Assembly: GCF_900182905.1 (NCBI RefSeq) | Contig: NZ_FXUF01000002.1 | Coordinates: 362,559-426,558 of the forward strand | Direction of reading: 5' to 3' | Origin: Anoxynatronum buryatiense | GTDB lineage: Bacteria > Bacillota > Clostridia > Peptostreptococcales > Tindalliaceae | Length of the DNA stretch: 64,000 bases | Shown here: in pieces, positions 9,502 to 19,253 of the stretch | Layout of the letters: every line of letters begins with the position of its first letter | Numbering within the stretch: position 1 is the stretch's first letter | The notes under the pieces: model-generated | What the model was told of the DNA's origin: nothing | Seen by the model: the letters and a program-made list of their open reading frames with translations, nothing else | Database searches by the model: none | Position numbers and translations under genes: made by a program

Positions 9502-9740
9502 TTATCAAACATTAATTGACAAAAGCCGTCATTGCAACCGACTGCAGGTACTGGAGAAAATCCAAAACGCTGACCGGTTGTGGTGGCGGCTCTTTTAGGC
9601 CGCCGGCTTCAATGACACCATACAGCATAGCGAGACTTCCTTAGTACAGATATGATCTTTCATGCGAACTTGTCTGCAGTCTGAGAATTATAATGGATGC
9701 ATCGTCAATAATGGGTATGTATAACCAGGGAGGTATGACA

Positions 9741-10694
9741 ATGCAACCATTATCGTTTAACCATCTTTACTTTGAAAAAATATGGGGAGGACGGGAATTG
9801 GTGTCTTTTCGGGATGACCTGCCAACGGGAAGTATCGGCGAAAGCTGGGATATTGCTTCTCATCCGAATGGCACCAGCACTGTATTGGACGGACCCTTTC
9901 AAGGGAAAAGTCTGTCGAAGCTGTATGGTGAAAAGCGAGCAGATATCTTTGGTGTATCCATGACACATGGCCGGTTCCCTCTGCTGCTTAAACTGATAAA
10001 TACAACACAAGCACTGTCGGTGCAAGTGCACCCCAGGGATGACTATGCCCTGGTCAATGAAAATGACCTGGGAAAGGCGGAGGCCTGGTATGTAATGAAA
10101 GCATCACCGGAAGCATACCTGATTGTCGGAACAGGAGAGATCGATCAAAAGGGTTTCCAGCAGGCACTGGACGAAAACCGGGTTGAAGAAATTCTGCACC
10201 GGGTACCGGTGAAAGAAGGAGACGTGTTCTATATTCAGGCTGGTTTGCTCCATGCCATTGGCCCTGGTTTGATTATATATGAAATTCAGCAGAATAGTGA
10301 TACCACTTATCGGTTTTACGATTATGGCCGCCCCAGAGAACTGCATGTGGAAAAAGCCATGGAAGTGATTGATTTTCAGTTGGAGGGAAACCGGGTGGAA
10401 GGGGTCGGTCAAAAAATTCCCGGAGGAAGAAAAACGCAACTTGTTCAATGCCCGTATTTTTTGCTGGAAAAATACCAGGTTGAAACTCGGATAGAGGAAA
10501 ACAGTGACCCCAACAGGTTTTTTCTGTTCACAGTGGTAAAGGGAACGGGTACCCTGAGCTGGACAAAAGGCAGGAAAATCTTGAAAAAAGGTGACAGCTT
10601 ACTGATTCCGGCCGCCCTGGGATCCTATTCGCTGGAAGGTGGATTTGAATTGCTGAAAAGCTATGTGCCCGATCCCGTGGCAGCAGAGTCATAA
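9741..10694 (+). CDS. manA: Mannose-6-phosphate isomerase, class I
   Basis: Interconverts mannose 6-phosphate and fructose 6-phosphate with zinc. At 317 residues it matches the short Bacillus-type ManA. Visible are KIWGGREL at the N-terminus, the metal-binding LSVQVHPRDDYA and KAEAWYVM, the second ligand region LLHAIGPGLIIYEIQQNSD with YRFYDYGR, and a C-terminal cupin half. GGGAGGT lies eight bases before the ATG at 9741; the ATG at 9735 is too close to it. It heads a block with glycosyltransferases and manC, so it probably feeds GDP-mannose synthesis as well as mannose use. No phosphomannomutase is present in the window. Confidence 0.93.
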   Translation: MQPLSFNHLYFEKIWGGRELVSFRDDLPTGSIGESWDIASHPNGTSTVLDGPFQGKSLSKLYGEKRADIFGVSMTHGRFPLLLKLINTTQALSVQVHPRDDYALVNENDLGKAEAWYVMKASPEAYLIVGTGEIDQKGFQQALDENRVEEILHRVPVKEGDVFYIQAGLLHAIGPGLIIYEIQQNSDTTYRFYDYGRPRELHVEKAMEVIDFQLEGNRVEGVGQKIPGGRKTQLVQCPYFLLEKYQVETRIEENSDPNRFFLFTVVKGTGTLSWTKGRKILKKGDSLLIPAALGSYSLEGGFELLKSYVPDPVAAES

Positions 10695-10758
10695 TGTGAC
10701 AAGGTAACAAGCGTACGCGTTAACAATATGGAAAAATGGAGAAGAAAGAGGTTGTTTG

Positions 10759-11766
10759 ATGAAAGTAGCTATTTTGTCACCCATTGCCTGGAGAACACCG
10801 CCAAGACATTATGGACCCTGGGAACGGGTCGTTTCACTGCTGACAGAAGGATTGGTCAGAAAAAAGATCGATGTCACACTGTTTGCAACGGGGGATTCCG
10901 TCACAACGGCTGAACTGCGCAGTGTTTGTCCGAAACCCTATGAAGAGGATAAAAACCTGGACCCCAAGGTTTGGGAGTGTCTGCATATCTCGGAAATTAT
11001 GGAGCAGGCCCATGAGTTTGATCTCATCCACAACCACTTTGATTTCTTGCCCCTGTCATATAGTGGGCTGATTAAGACCCCCATGGTGACTACGATTCAT
11101 GGGTTTTCATCACCTAAAATATTACCAGTGTTCCAGAAATACAACCAGCGAACAGACTATGTTTCCATTAGCGATGCAGACCGCAACCCTGCACTTGATT
11201 ATATCCGAACGGTCTATCACGGAATTGATCTGGAACATTTCACACTGAAAGAAAATCCTGGCGAATACCTGCTTTATTTTGGGAGAATTCACCCAGATAA
11301 AGGGACTTGGGAAGCCATTCAGGTAGCCCAAAAAACAGGGATGAAACTGGTGATTGCCGGCATTATCCAGGATCATGAATATTATTCAAAATATGTTGAA
11401 CCCTATTTAAATGAACAAATAACCTATATCGGGTCTGTCGGACCGGAAAAACGGGACAATGTGCTGGGCCATGCATATGCGCTGTTGCATCCCATACACT
11501 TCAACGAACCATTTGGCCTAAGTGTAGTGGAAGCTATGGCCTGCGGAACCCCCGTCATTGCCTTTGGAAAGGGGTCCATGAACGAAATTATTGAACAGGG
11601 GATCAATGGCTTTATCGCCAGCGATGTGACTGAAATGATTCAGCAATTGAAAAATATCTCATCAATACAACGAAACCAATGCCGTGCTTCGGTGACGAAA
11701 CGGTTTTCGCAGGAAATCATGGTGCAGGGCTATTTACGAGTCTATGAAGAAATATTGAACCGATGA
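10759..11766 (+). CDS. Glycosyltransferase family 4 (GT-B)
   Basis: A 335-residue retaining GT-B glycosyltransferase. The acceptor half starts KVAILSPIAWRTPPRHYGPWE with the usual glycine-poor loop and VVSLLTEGLV. The donor half has LYFGRIHPDKG and the EX7E motif in EPFGLSVVEAMACGTPVIAF. Neighbouring manA and manC suggest GDP-mannose as donor, an inference from context. The ATG at 10759 is used, with GAAAGAGG upstream. It is convergent with manC, with 25 bases between the stops. Confidence 0.85.
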   Translation: MKVAILSPIAWRTPPRHYGPWERVVSLLTEGLVRKKIDVTLFATGDSVTTAELRSVCPKPYEEDKNLDPKVWECLHISEIMEQAHEFDLIHNHFDFLPLSYSGLIKTPMVTTIHGFSSPKILPVFQKYNQRTDYVSISDADRNPALDYIRTVYHGIDLEHFTLKENPGEYLLYFGRIHPDKGTWEAIQVAQKTGMKLVIAGIIQDHEYYSKYVEPYLNEQITYIGSVGPEKRDNVLGHAYALLHPIHFNEPFGLSVVEAMACGTPVIAFGKGSMNEIIEQGINGFIASDVTEMIQQLKNISSIQRNQCRASVTKRFSQEIMVQGYLRVYEEILNR

Positions 11767-11791
11767 CTGAGTGCAAAGGGAGTGCCGTGGA

Positions 11792-12868
11792 TCACAAGTA
11801 CGTTTCCTGGTATTTTTCTTTTGCCAGGCTTACCAGCTCCTTCACCTCTTGGGTCCGGTTTTTATCACATACCAATATCACATCTCCGGCCTGAACGATG
11901 ACCAGGTCGTGGACGCCCAATGCGGCGATCAATCCTGCCTGCCCCTGAATGAGGCAATTTGTGTTATCGATACCCACGTAATCACCATGGATCACCAAAC
12001 CCATTTCATCAGCTTTGGAATGTTCCGCCAAAGACTCCCAACTACCTAAGTCATCCCAGCCAAAATCTCCCTGAACCATGAGGATGCGGTCACTTTTTTC
12101 CAGAATACCGTAGTCGATGGAAATGCGTGGAAGATTGGGGAACACAGATTTCATGATAGTGGCTTCCTGGGAGGTGTCAATGTGTGATTCAATTTGTAAC
12201 AGCCCCTGGTAAAGTTCTGGGAGATGTAATTCCATTTTATCCAGAATTAGGTCTGCTTTCCAGATAAAAATCCCGCTATTCCAATAATAATGCCCGGATT
12301 GCACATATTCCCGGGCTTTTTCTGTGTCTGGTTTTTCAACAAATCTGCGCACCGGATACACGAGAGGGGTTGTCTGATCAATAGACGTCTCTTCCCGTTC
12401 CATATACCCATAACCCGTTTCCGGCCGGCTGGGTATGATCCCAATGGTGACGAGATAATCGGAATCTGCCGCCTGTTCAAACCCTTTCTTGAGGCAAAGT
12501 TGAAAATCTGTCTGTCCCTGAATCAAATGATCTGCAGGAAAAATCAGCATGACCGAACCAGGATCCCTTTTTCGGATATGAACTGCCGCCAGACCAATGC
12601 AAGGGGCCGTATTTCTACCCACCGGTTCTACCAGAAAATTTTCAGCCGGAAGTGCCGGCAGCTGTTCTTTAGCTAATGCCAGATGTTCCTGTCCCAGAAC
12701 CACCAAAATCTGTTCAGGGGGCATGAAATCCTGGATCCTGTCGAAAGACTGCTGGATAAGGGAACGATCCCCAACCAGAGTTAAAAACTGTTTTGGTCGT
12801 TGAACACGGCTCTCGGGCCAGAATCGTTCACCATGACCACCGGCCATAATCACTGCATAGCGTTTCAT
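11792..12868 (-). CDS. manC: Mannose-1-phosphate guanylyltransferase
   Basis: Makes GDP-mannose from mannose 1-phosphate and GTP. The 358-residue protein has the nucleotidyltransferase signature MAGGHGERFWPESR with RPKQFL, the metal and sugar motif FPADHLI, and RRFVEKPD for substrate binding. It is the short form without a C-terminal isomerase domain, which fits a separate manA nearby. It starts 16 bases after the stop of the 761-residue glycosyltransferase, so the two form one minus-strand operon. Confidence 0.93.
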   Translation of the reverse strand: MKRYAVIMAGGHGERFWPESRVQRPKQFLTLVGDRSLIQQSFDRIQDFMPPEQILVVLGQEHLALAKEQLPALPAENFLVEPVGRNTAPCIGLAAVHIRKRDPGSVMLIFPADHLIQGQTDFQLCLKKGFEQAADSDYLVTIGIIPSRPETGYGYMEREETSIDQTTPLVYPVRRFVEKPDTEKAREYVQSGHYYWNSGIFIWKADLILDKMELHLPELYQGLLQIESHIDTSQEATIMKSVFPNLPRISIDYGILEKSDRILMVQGDFGWDDLGSWESLAEHSKADEMGLVIHGDYVGIDNTNCLIQGQAGLIAALGVHDLVIVQAGDVILVCDKNRTQEVKELVSLAKEKYQETYL

Positions 12869-12884
12869 CCTTCAGCTTCCTCTC

Positions 12885-15170
12885 TTAATCCAATTTCTTC
12901 AAAATTTCCATTCGTCCGGTACCATTAAAGCGCCCCACCAGTTCCCAACGATAAAGAGAAACCAGGGCGATGATAAAGGAGAGGGTCGATTCGGCCCCCA
13001 GATTGGAGCTGGGTCCATCTGGTCCCAGGCCATCTGCGCAGGCCCCCGTCAGTGGGTTGTAGAGAGAAACCCCCTCACGGTTTCGTCCTAAATACCACTG
13101 AAAGGCTGCATAGGCCATTTCCAGGTATTTTTCATCTCCAGTCAAAGTCATGGCCAGTATGCAGGTTTCAGTCAATGCACCTGCATCCACCGGTTGCTGG
13201 CAGTAAAGGGACTTTTTGCCTCCTTTGAAATACCATCCGTCATTGCCAATGAGGTCAAAACAACCCTCCTGATACTGGACGTCAATGAGAAAATCAAGTG
13301 ATTCAAGTCCTGCCTGTAAATAAGCTGAATCTCCCAGGTGCTGGTACCCCAGTAACAATGCCTGTGCCAGGCGGGCATTATCGTAGCTGAGAAAATCTTC
13401 AAACCAGTTCCATGTGCCATCAGCCGTTTGACGATAGCGTTCAAGGAGAGAGTCCGAAATGTGCTTCAGCCCCTTGCGTGCCGGCTCATAATCATCATGA
13501 AGAACCAGGTAAGCGGAAAGCCCACTGGCGGCGTAGGCCTGGGCACGGGTATAAGTCAGCTGTTTCACCATTGGAATGCTTTCTTCCACGATACTTCTGG
13601 CTAAAAACCCGGGAGAGCGGTTCTGTACCACTCGGGTGGCAGCTCCAAGCCCCCAAAGACAACGCCCGAAAGTATCCTGGCTGGTTTCCTGTGGAGGAAA
13701 CTCCTTCTGGTAGTTCATGTAATTATAAAACCAGCCGTCTTCTCTCCGGGCATGAATCACAAATGCCATATATTTGTCCACCATTTGCAATGCAGAGGCA
13801 TCCTGAAACAGGTTGAAATACTGGGTAAAGGCAACCATGGCCCGGCCTGCATCATCTGAGGAATAGAAATGGGTGAAATCATGGATGCCGTAAAGGGTGT
13901 GCTGAATCATCCCGGCATCGTCTGTCAAGTTTTTCAGGTAATCCATGTTAATATCCGGCAGGGTGAACACGCGTCCCTGTTTGACCTGTCCGCTGATGGA
14001 TTTTTCAACCACCTCCTCCAAGAGGCTTACATATTGGTGAGATACCTTGTCCCATCCCGCCTGCTGTCCGGCTATAAACGCCTGGCCGGCCAATGCCAAC
14101 CGTTCGTCGGGATTTTCAATCAACTCTTTGATGGCTTCTGTCATACCGGCAGGGTCTTTGAAATTCACCAGGCGGCCTTTTCCGTCAGACAGGGCATCCC
14201 GTGCGTGGAGATAAGGGGTGGCGATGACTGCTTTACCTTTTCCAATGGCTTGACTTAACACACCGCTGGTAATCTGTGTCTCTGAATGATAGGGAAGAAT
14301 CACCAGATCTGCTGCTCCCAGATATAAGTTCATGGTGTCATCGTCAACAAATTCGTTGACAAACTGGACGTTTTGAGTCAGTCCAAGCTCTGTCACCATA
14401 TTTTCAAGACTTTCCCGGTATTCTTCGCCTTCATGTTTTTTCACCACCGGATGAGTAATGCCCAAGACAATGTAGAGAACTTCAGGATGTTCTGCTGCGA
14501 CGGCTGGCAAAGCTTCCAGCACCACTTCAATGCCCTTGTTGCGGCTGATAAAACCAAAAGTGAGCATCACAAACCTGTTTCTCAGATTCAGCTTGTGCTG
14601 AAAAAAGAGAGGATCAATATAAAACATGTCTGTCACGCCATGGGGAATCAGGTGAACTTTCCCGATGGGTACGTCGTATACATCTGTCAAAATATTGATA
14701 GCAAGCTGATTCATTACAACCACAGCCTTGGAAAACGCAATGACTTCCACCAGTGATTTATATTGGTCTGGTGTTGGTTTTTCCAGAATGGTATGCAAAG
14801 TGGTTACCACCGGCTTTTTAAGACGGCTCAAAAATTCGACAATATAGCTGCCTTCATCCCCGCCATACAAACCATATTCGTGTTGCAGCGAAACCACGTC
14901 GACTGACGACTCGTTGATGCTGGTGGCAGCCTCCAGATAGTCTTCCAATTGATCCTGTTCAATCTGAAAAACAACTTTTGGAGAATACTCGTAGGTTTCG
15001 TTATCATTTAATGCAATAAAACTGGTTGCCTCCCGTCCCAACAGATGACTGATCCCCCGACTGACATCAGCTGAAAAAGTGGCAATTCCACATTTGCGTG
15101 GCAGAGCACTGCTGACAATAGCCACATGTGGCCTTTTCTTCATTTTTCTGTTTTCAATGTTGGTAAGCAA
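12885..15170 (-). CDS. GT4 glycosyltransferase fused to a C-terminal helical (alpha/alpha toroid-like) domain
   Basis: 761 residues in two parts. Residues about 1-375 are a GT-B transferase (VAIVSSALPRKCGIATFSADV, then SLQHEYGLYGGDEGSY, LTFGFISRNKG and the donor motif SGVLSQAIGKGKAVIATPY). Residues about 400-750 are an all-helical repeat region with aromatic motifs (DGWFYNYMNYQ, DTFGRCLWGLGAATR, NARLAQALLLGYQHLGD, WYLGRN) like the (alpha/alpha)6 toroids of glycan-processing enzymes. The start is TTG at 15170 behind AAGGGTGA; the ATG at 15143 has no ribosome site. It is operonic with manC and divergent from the GT/GH130 gene. Role: probably transfer, and perhaps trimming, of mannosyl units; not proven. 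Confidence 0.72.
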   Translation of the reverse strand: MLTNIENRKMKKRPHVAIVSSALPRKCGIATFSADVSRGISHLLGREATSFIALNDNETYEYSPKVVFQIEQDQLEDYLEAATSINESSVDVVSLQHEYGLYGGDEGSYIVEFLSRLKKPVVTTLHTILEKPTPDQYKSLVEVIAFSKAVVVMNQLAINILTDVYDVPIGKVHLIPHGVTDMFYIDPLFFQHKLNLRNRFVMLTFGFISRNKGIEVVLEALPAVAAEHPEVLYIVLGITHPVVKKHEGEEYRESLENMVTELGLTQNVQFVNEFVDDDTMNLYLGAADLVILPYHSETQITSGVLSQAIGKGKAVIATPYLHARDALSDGKGRLVNFKDPAGMTEAIKELIENPDERLALAGQAFIAGQQAGWDKVSHQYVSLLEEVVEKSISGQVKQGRVFTLPDINMDYLKNLTDDAGMIQHTLYGIHDFTHFYSSDDAGRAMVAFTQYFNLFQDASALQMVDKYMAFVIHARREDGWFYNYMNYQKEFPPQETSQDTFGRCLWGLGAATRVVQNRSPGFLARSIVEESIPMVKQLTYTRAQAYAASGLSAYLVLHDDYEPARKGLKHISDSLLERYRQTADGTWNWFEDFLSYDNARLAQALLLGYQHLGDSAYLQAGLESLDFLIDVQYQEGCFDLIGNDGWYFKGGKKSLYCQQPVDAGALTETCILAMTLTGDEKYLEMAYAAFQWYLGRNREGVSLYNPLTGACADGLGPDGPSSNLGAESTLSFIIALVSLYRWELVGRFNGTGRMEILKKLD

Positions 15171-15288
15171 ATCATTTCACCCTTTCAATAATACGAAATA
15201 TTCAGAAAAATATACCGGTATTAAACTGCCGTTCGTTTGCACATGTCTATAGCATTGAATACCCGTACCGGCCTTAGGCTAATCCTTG

Positions 15289-15319
15289 ATCGAAAGTATC
15301 TCTGAGAGATACTTTCGAT
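15289..15319. promoter_or_regulatory. Perfect palindrome between divergent glycan genes (candidate operator)
   Basis: ATCGAAAGTATCTC and its exact reverse complement GAGATACTTTCGAT form 14-bp arms around a 3-base centre (TGA). It sits between two divergent genes with no T-run on either side, so an operator or a 5'-leader hairpin is more likely than a terminator. Confidence 0.55.
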
Positions 15320-15426
15320 TACACCTGTGGAAAAAGGGTACGTAATGGTTGAAATGTATAAAGCTTACGATCTTGATGATGATGTTACTGGGATACAGGA
15401 TAATGCATAAATGGAGGTGTTTTAAG

Positions 15427-18400
15427 GTGGATCAAACAGAATCAAAGTATCAGAAATGCATCGCATCGGCCTTTCAAAAAATATCAATGAAAGACCGGGT
15501 CGATCTGGTGGTGGGAATCCCTTTGGTATCAGCCTGGGAGGATGCGCAAGAGATGATATCCATTTTGGATTCTGGCATGAATGCCTTTTATCCGGAGCTC
15601 AAGGTGCTGTATATTTCTCTGGGCTGCCCGAACCAGTCATCTTTGGGAATGCTGGAAATTTACGAGTCAGGACGGAAAGAACCGGTGTTGACCAGTGAAA
15701 TTGAAAGCTCTTTGTCTGGACGGGGGTGGGCTGTCAGAGGGCTAATGGATATTGCCCACAGAATGTCTGCCGATCTGTTGATTGCTGAACAGAATCTTCT
15801 TCCCAAGACGGGTGATGATTTACCAAAAGGGCTGGCTCCCGACTGGGTGAAACTGATGTATCAGCCCATTCGTGATGGCGTCGCACAATTTGTACTACCC
15901 CGGTTTACGCTGTCTCACCTGGCCAACCCTGTCGGATATCACTTTGCTTTTCCGATAGTGGCAACTCTTTTTAATGTGGAACTGAAAGCCTGCATGGATG
16001 CAGGTATGGCCATTTCACGGCAGCTTCTTTCCCGATTGGCGAGTGATCTTGCATTTACTAAAGATGAAGTTAATGAGTATGGATTAAACTATTGGCTGAT
16101 TGCCCGGGTTTCAGAAATGAAGGCCAAAACAGCGGAGGTATATTTGGGTGTTAAACCCAAAACGTCTCTGCCGGTGAATATGAACCATCTTTTTAGTCAG
16201 GCAGCGCATGTGATTTTTCAGTTTGTGAAAAAAAGCCAGGAAAAGTGGATGGCTTCACCCCAGGCGGTTCAGTCGTCACTGATCATCGGGCTTCGAAAAG
16301 ATCAGTTTCTGGAGGATACCGAGAACGATGTGCGGCCCCGAATTGCCCAATTTCGAAGAGGATATAACCGCTATTATGAAGCCATTTGGTCCCGTGTTTA
16401 TTCTGAGGATATTTCCAGTCAACTAGTTAGTATTGTTCAAAGAGCAGAAACTGGACAGGAGACATTTGCTTTTCCGGCTGCCCTCTGGACACAGATCGTT
16501 TATGAAACCATCATCGCCTATCATTTCATTCCTATGGTGGACAACGAGGATCTAATTAATGGGTTGGCAGCGTTGTTTGAAGGCCGGCTGGCGGGCTATT
16601 TCCTTGAAATCGAAAAAGACGCCGGTAACTATCAGGACCAAGAACCGACACATTTTACTGCTGATTCATTTCAGGCTCAGGCCAATCTGGAAGCACAGGT
16701 GGACGAGTTTATCAGCCGGAAGAACGCATTTCGACAAAACTGGCTTCACCACAAGGCGGAACTGGAACCATTTCTCCCTGAAATTTCTTACTGGGAATAT
16801 ATTCCGGGTGTCCCCATTCTCCTGCCGCATGTGGCAAAGTCGCCTGCCGGAAACACGGCACATGTGTATGACACCTACGAAAAATTGCTGCAGGAATACT
16901 CTGAAGAATTCAAGCAGTTCATCCGGGAAAATCTGGACCTCACCCCGGATGCAGGCCATGAAAAAATCAGTCAGGGAATCAGGGAACAGGTCGGTCAAAT
17001 GGAAGAGGATCTGGATGAAATTCTGCTGCCTGGAAACCTTCATAACTTGAGGGGAGTACAACGGATTGCAGATAAGATATTTCGCATCTATCCTTCTCCA
17101 CAGAGCATGTCGTTGAAAGAAGAAGCGGCCATCCGTCTGCTACGGGTGAATCCGCCCCGCAATCTAATTACCCGATGGGGATATCAGGATATGGAAGAGC
17201 TCCTGCAACATCGCAACGCGCTGGACATACTGGCGTTGGCTCCTTGGGCAGAAGTCGACAAGTACAGCACGTGGAATACAGAATGGTTGCGGGAGAATTT
17301 GAAACCAGAAGATTTTGAAATGTCACCAGTAGTACCCCTGGTGGTGGATTACACAGATTTTCCAGGATTAACCAGCATGGCAGAAGCGTCCAGTCTGTAC
17401 CACTTGACCAGTCGGGTGGTGATCAGCAACCTGCGGGAAGGGAGTGGTGGCGAGTTTCCCAAAATTCGGTTCCTGACAACAACACTGAAGCGAATCATTG
17501 AAGCAGAGCAGTATGGAAAAGTCTGGGAAACCTTTGCGCAGAACTGCGCTGCCGATGAGTTTGCCAAGTGTGTGATCAACTCCATCGGTGGTCATTGGGG
17601 TATGGGTATGTTCTCGGCTCACGCTGTCTTCGAAAACACACAACAGATGATTCTGCGAAATAAACTTCTGGAAATCGCCGGGTACGACTGGGGATTATCT
17701 GGACTTGCTGTAGAAAGAGCCAAAGAACAGCTGACCCGTATGGCCAATGCCTATCATCTGGGACTGACTCTGCCAGACGGCGTTTTTGTTACCTGCTGCG
17801 TCTGGAGCTGGGCCAGCTATAGTTCCAAAGGAGGAAAAGGAATTCCCACCCCACTTTCATTAATGGTGGAACGTCGCAGGTTCAGCAGTGAACTGTTCGG
17901 TCGGTTGTATGAAAAAGTGGTGGGAGAAAGAGCAGAAATTTTGCCAATGATCATTGATTTGATGGGCCGGGGCAAAGAAAGAGAAGATTTGGCTGTTCGT
18001 TGCCTGGGAGCCGTTCCCGTGAAATCAGAATTGATTATTGACCATAAAGATGGTCTGGAAACCAGCCCTCATGCCGGTAAAATGGTTCGATCTCCTTACA
18101 ATCCGATTCTGGCACCCCTGGCAGAAAATGACTGGGAAAACAAATACGTACTCAACTGTGGAGCCATCCGGCTTCAGGGCTCCGTGCACATCTTTTACCG
18201 GGCTGTTGGGGATGATGGCATTTCACGAATTGGTCTGGCTGTCAGCCATGACGGTTTGAAGGTAGATGAACGTTTTTCGGAACCTATCTTCAGCCCGGCC
18301 AATGACAGTGAAAAAATGGGCTGCGAAGATCCCCGCCTTATTGCCATGGAAGGACGCATCTATATGCTGTACACCGCCTACGATGGTGTCATTCCCCAGA

Positions 18401-19029
18401 TCGCCCTGGCTTCCATTTCAGAAGAAGATATGGCAGTCCGCAATTGGGATGGATGGCATCGGGAGGGACTCCTTTTTCCCGGATTCCACAACAAAGACGC
18501 GGTTTTGTTTCCAGAACGGTTTGACGGAAAGCTGGTCCTGTATCATCGGATTGCCCCCAGTATTTGGATCACCTATTCCGACACCTTCACAACTCCCTGG
18601 CCCCGGGATGGCCACAAAATTATTCTGGGAACCCGGTCGGGAATGACCTGGGATGCTGTTAAAATCGGTGCAGGGGCCCAGCCAATCAAAACAAAATATG
18701 GGTGGCTCCACATTTACCATGGAGTGGATTATGTCTTCTGCTACCGCCTTGGCGTGTTTCTTACTTCTCTGGAGGATCCTGCCAAACTCATATATCGCTC
18801 ACCTAATCCCGTGCTGGAACCGGAAACATCCTATGAATTAGGTGTTTCGGGAAAAAGCTGGGTACCCAATGTGGTGTTCACCTGCGGAGCTGTTCCAACA
18901 GAAGATAAAGAAATTCTGGATGAAGAAGATGAGCTCCTGGTATATTATGGAGGAGCTGACACAGTGATCGGCGTTGCATCTGCTAAAGTGAAAGATCTGA
19001 TTCCCGAAAAATACAGGCAATTGCCGTAG
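15427..19029 (+). CDS. Large fusion: GT2/GT81-like N-terminal domain, helical middle, C-terminal GH130 phosphorylase domain
   Basis: 1200 residues. The first ~400 resemble glucosyl-/mannosyl-3-phosphoglycerate-synthase-type GT-A enzymes (VDLVVGIPLVSAWEDAQ; PDWVKLMYQPIRDG; VGYHFAFPIVATLFNVEL), but the place expected for the metal-binding DxD reads LLIAEQNLLP, so this domain may be degenerate. Residues ~400-870 are helical and unrecognised. Residues ~885-1200 are GH130: NCGAIRLQGSVHIFYRAVGD, GCEDPRL (D968, the family general acid), HNKDAVLFPE (D1024 region) and the C-terminal LVYYGGADTVIGVASA. GH130 enzymes phosphorolyse beta-mannosides. The start is GTG at 15427, seven bases after GGAGGTG; the longer frame from 15349 is unsupported. 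Likely part of a mannose-glycan or mannosylated-solute pathway. Confidence 0.75.
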   Translation: MDQTESKYQKCIASAFQKISMKDRVDLVVGIPLVSAWEDAQEMISILDSGMNAFYPELKVLYISLGCPNQSSLGMLEIYESGRKEPVLTSEIESSLSGRGWAVRGLMDIAHRMSADLLIAEQNLLPKTGDDLPKGLAPDWVKLMYQPIRDGVAQFVLPRFTLSHLANPVGYHFAFPIVATLFNVELKACMDAGMAISRQLLSRLASDLAFTKDEVNEYGLNYWLIARVSEMKAKTAEVYLGVKPKTSLPVNMNHLFSQAAHVIFQFVKKSQEKWMASPQAVQSSLIIGLRKDQFLEDTENDVRPRIAQFRRGYNRYYEAIWSRVYSEDISSQLVSIVQRAETGQETFAFPAALWTQIVYETIIAYHFIPMVDNEDLINGLAALFEGRLAGYFLEIEKDAGNYQDQEPTHFTADSFQAQANLEAQVDEFISRKNAFRQNWLHHKAELEPFLPEISYWEYIPGVPILLPHVAKSPAGNTAHVYDTYEKLLQEYSEEFKQFIRENLDLTPDAGHEKISQGIREQVGQMEEDLDEILLPGNLHNLRGVQRIADKIFRIYPSPQSMSLKEEAAIRLLRVNPPRNLITRWGYQDMEELLQHRNALDILALAPWAEVDKYSTWNTEWLRENLKPEDFEMSPVVPLVVDYTDFPGLTSMAEASSLYHLTSRVVISNLREGSGGEFPKIRFLTTTLKRIIEAEQYGKVWETFAQNCAADEFAKCVINSIGGHWGMGMFSAHAVFENTQQMILRNKLLEIAGYDWGLSGLAVERAKEQLTRMANAYHLGLTLPDGVFVTCCVWSWASYSSKGGKGIPTPLSLMVERRRFSSELFGRLYEKVVGERAEILPMIIDLMGRGKEREDLAVRCLGAVPVKSELIIDHKDGLETSPHAGKMVRSPYNPILAPLAENDWENKYVLNCGAIRLQGSVHIFYRAVGDDGISRIGLAVSHDGLKVDERFSEPIFSPANDSEKMGCEDPRLIAMEGRIYMLYTAYDGVIPQIALASISEEDMAVRNWDGWHREGLLFPGFHNKDAVLFPERFDGKLVLYHRIAPSIWITYSDTFTTPWPRDGHKIILGTRSGMTWDAVKIGAGAQPIKTKYGWLHIYHGVDYVFCYRLGVFLTSLEDPAKLIYRSPNPVLEPETSYELGVSGKSWVPNVVFTCGAVPTEDKEILDEEDELLVYYGGADTVIGVASAKVKDLIPEKYRQLP

Positions 19030-19124
19030 GTTACAGTACTTTAACAGTTAATGGAATAGCAGCAGTGTGAAGAGGCGTCCGACGTACTTCTGATGCAAAT
19101 CAATTGTCCAGAACAGGCATAGAG

Positions 19125-19171
19125 AACAATAAAGCACCCCTGAACACCATGTTCAGGGGTGCTTTATTGTT
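19125..19171. terminator. Bidirectional terminator-type hairpin
   Basis: Perfect 21-bp arms (19125-19145 and 19151-19171) with a 5-base loop ACCAT and an AT-rich outer stem, so each strand ends in a T-rich stretch. It separates the convergent GH130 fusion gene and the PucR-type regulator gene. Confidence 0.85.
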
Positions 19172-19253
19172 TGGGAGAACCGAAAAAAATACTTATGCAG
19201 CTTTTGTGTTTTGAAGACAGGTGATATCTGAATCAGGTGAAGTGCAAAATGGT

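Noticed and set aside
9560..9620. GGCGGC/GCCGCC hairpin before manA as terminator
   Set aside because: The stem is only six bases and no T-run follows, so I could not support it as a terminator for the preceding gene.
16559..17050. 163-codon + strand frame inside the GT/GH130 fusion gene
   Set aside because: Out of frame with a continuous 1200-codon gene, and its product is Trp/Arg/Lys-rich without a motif. No frameshift is needed to explain the fusion.
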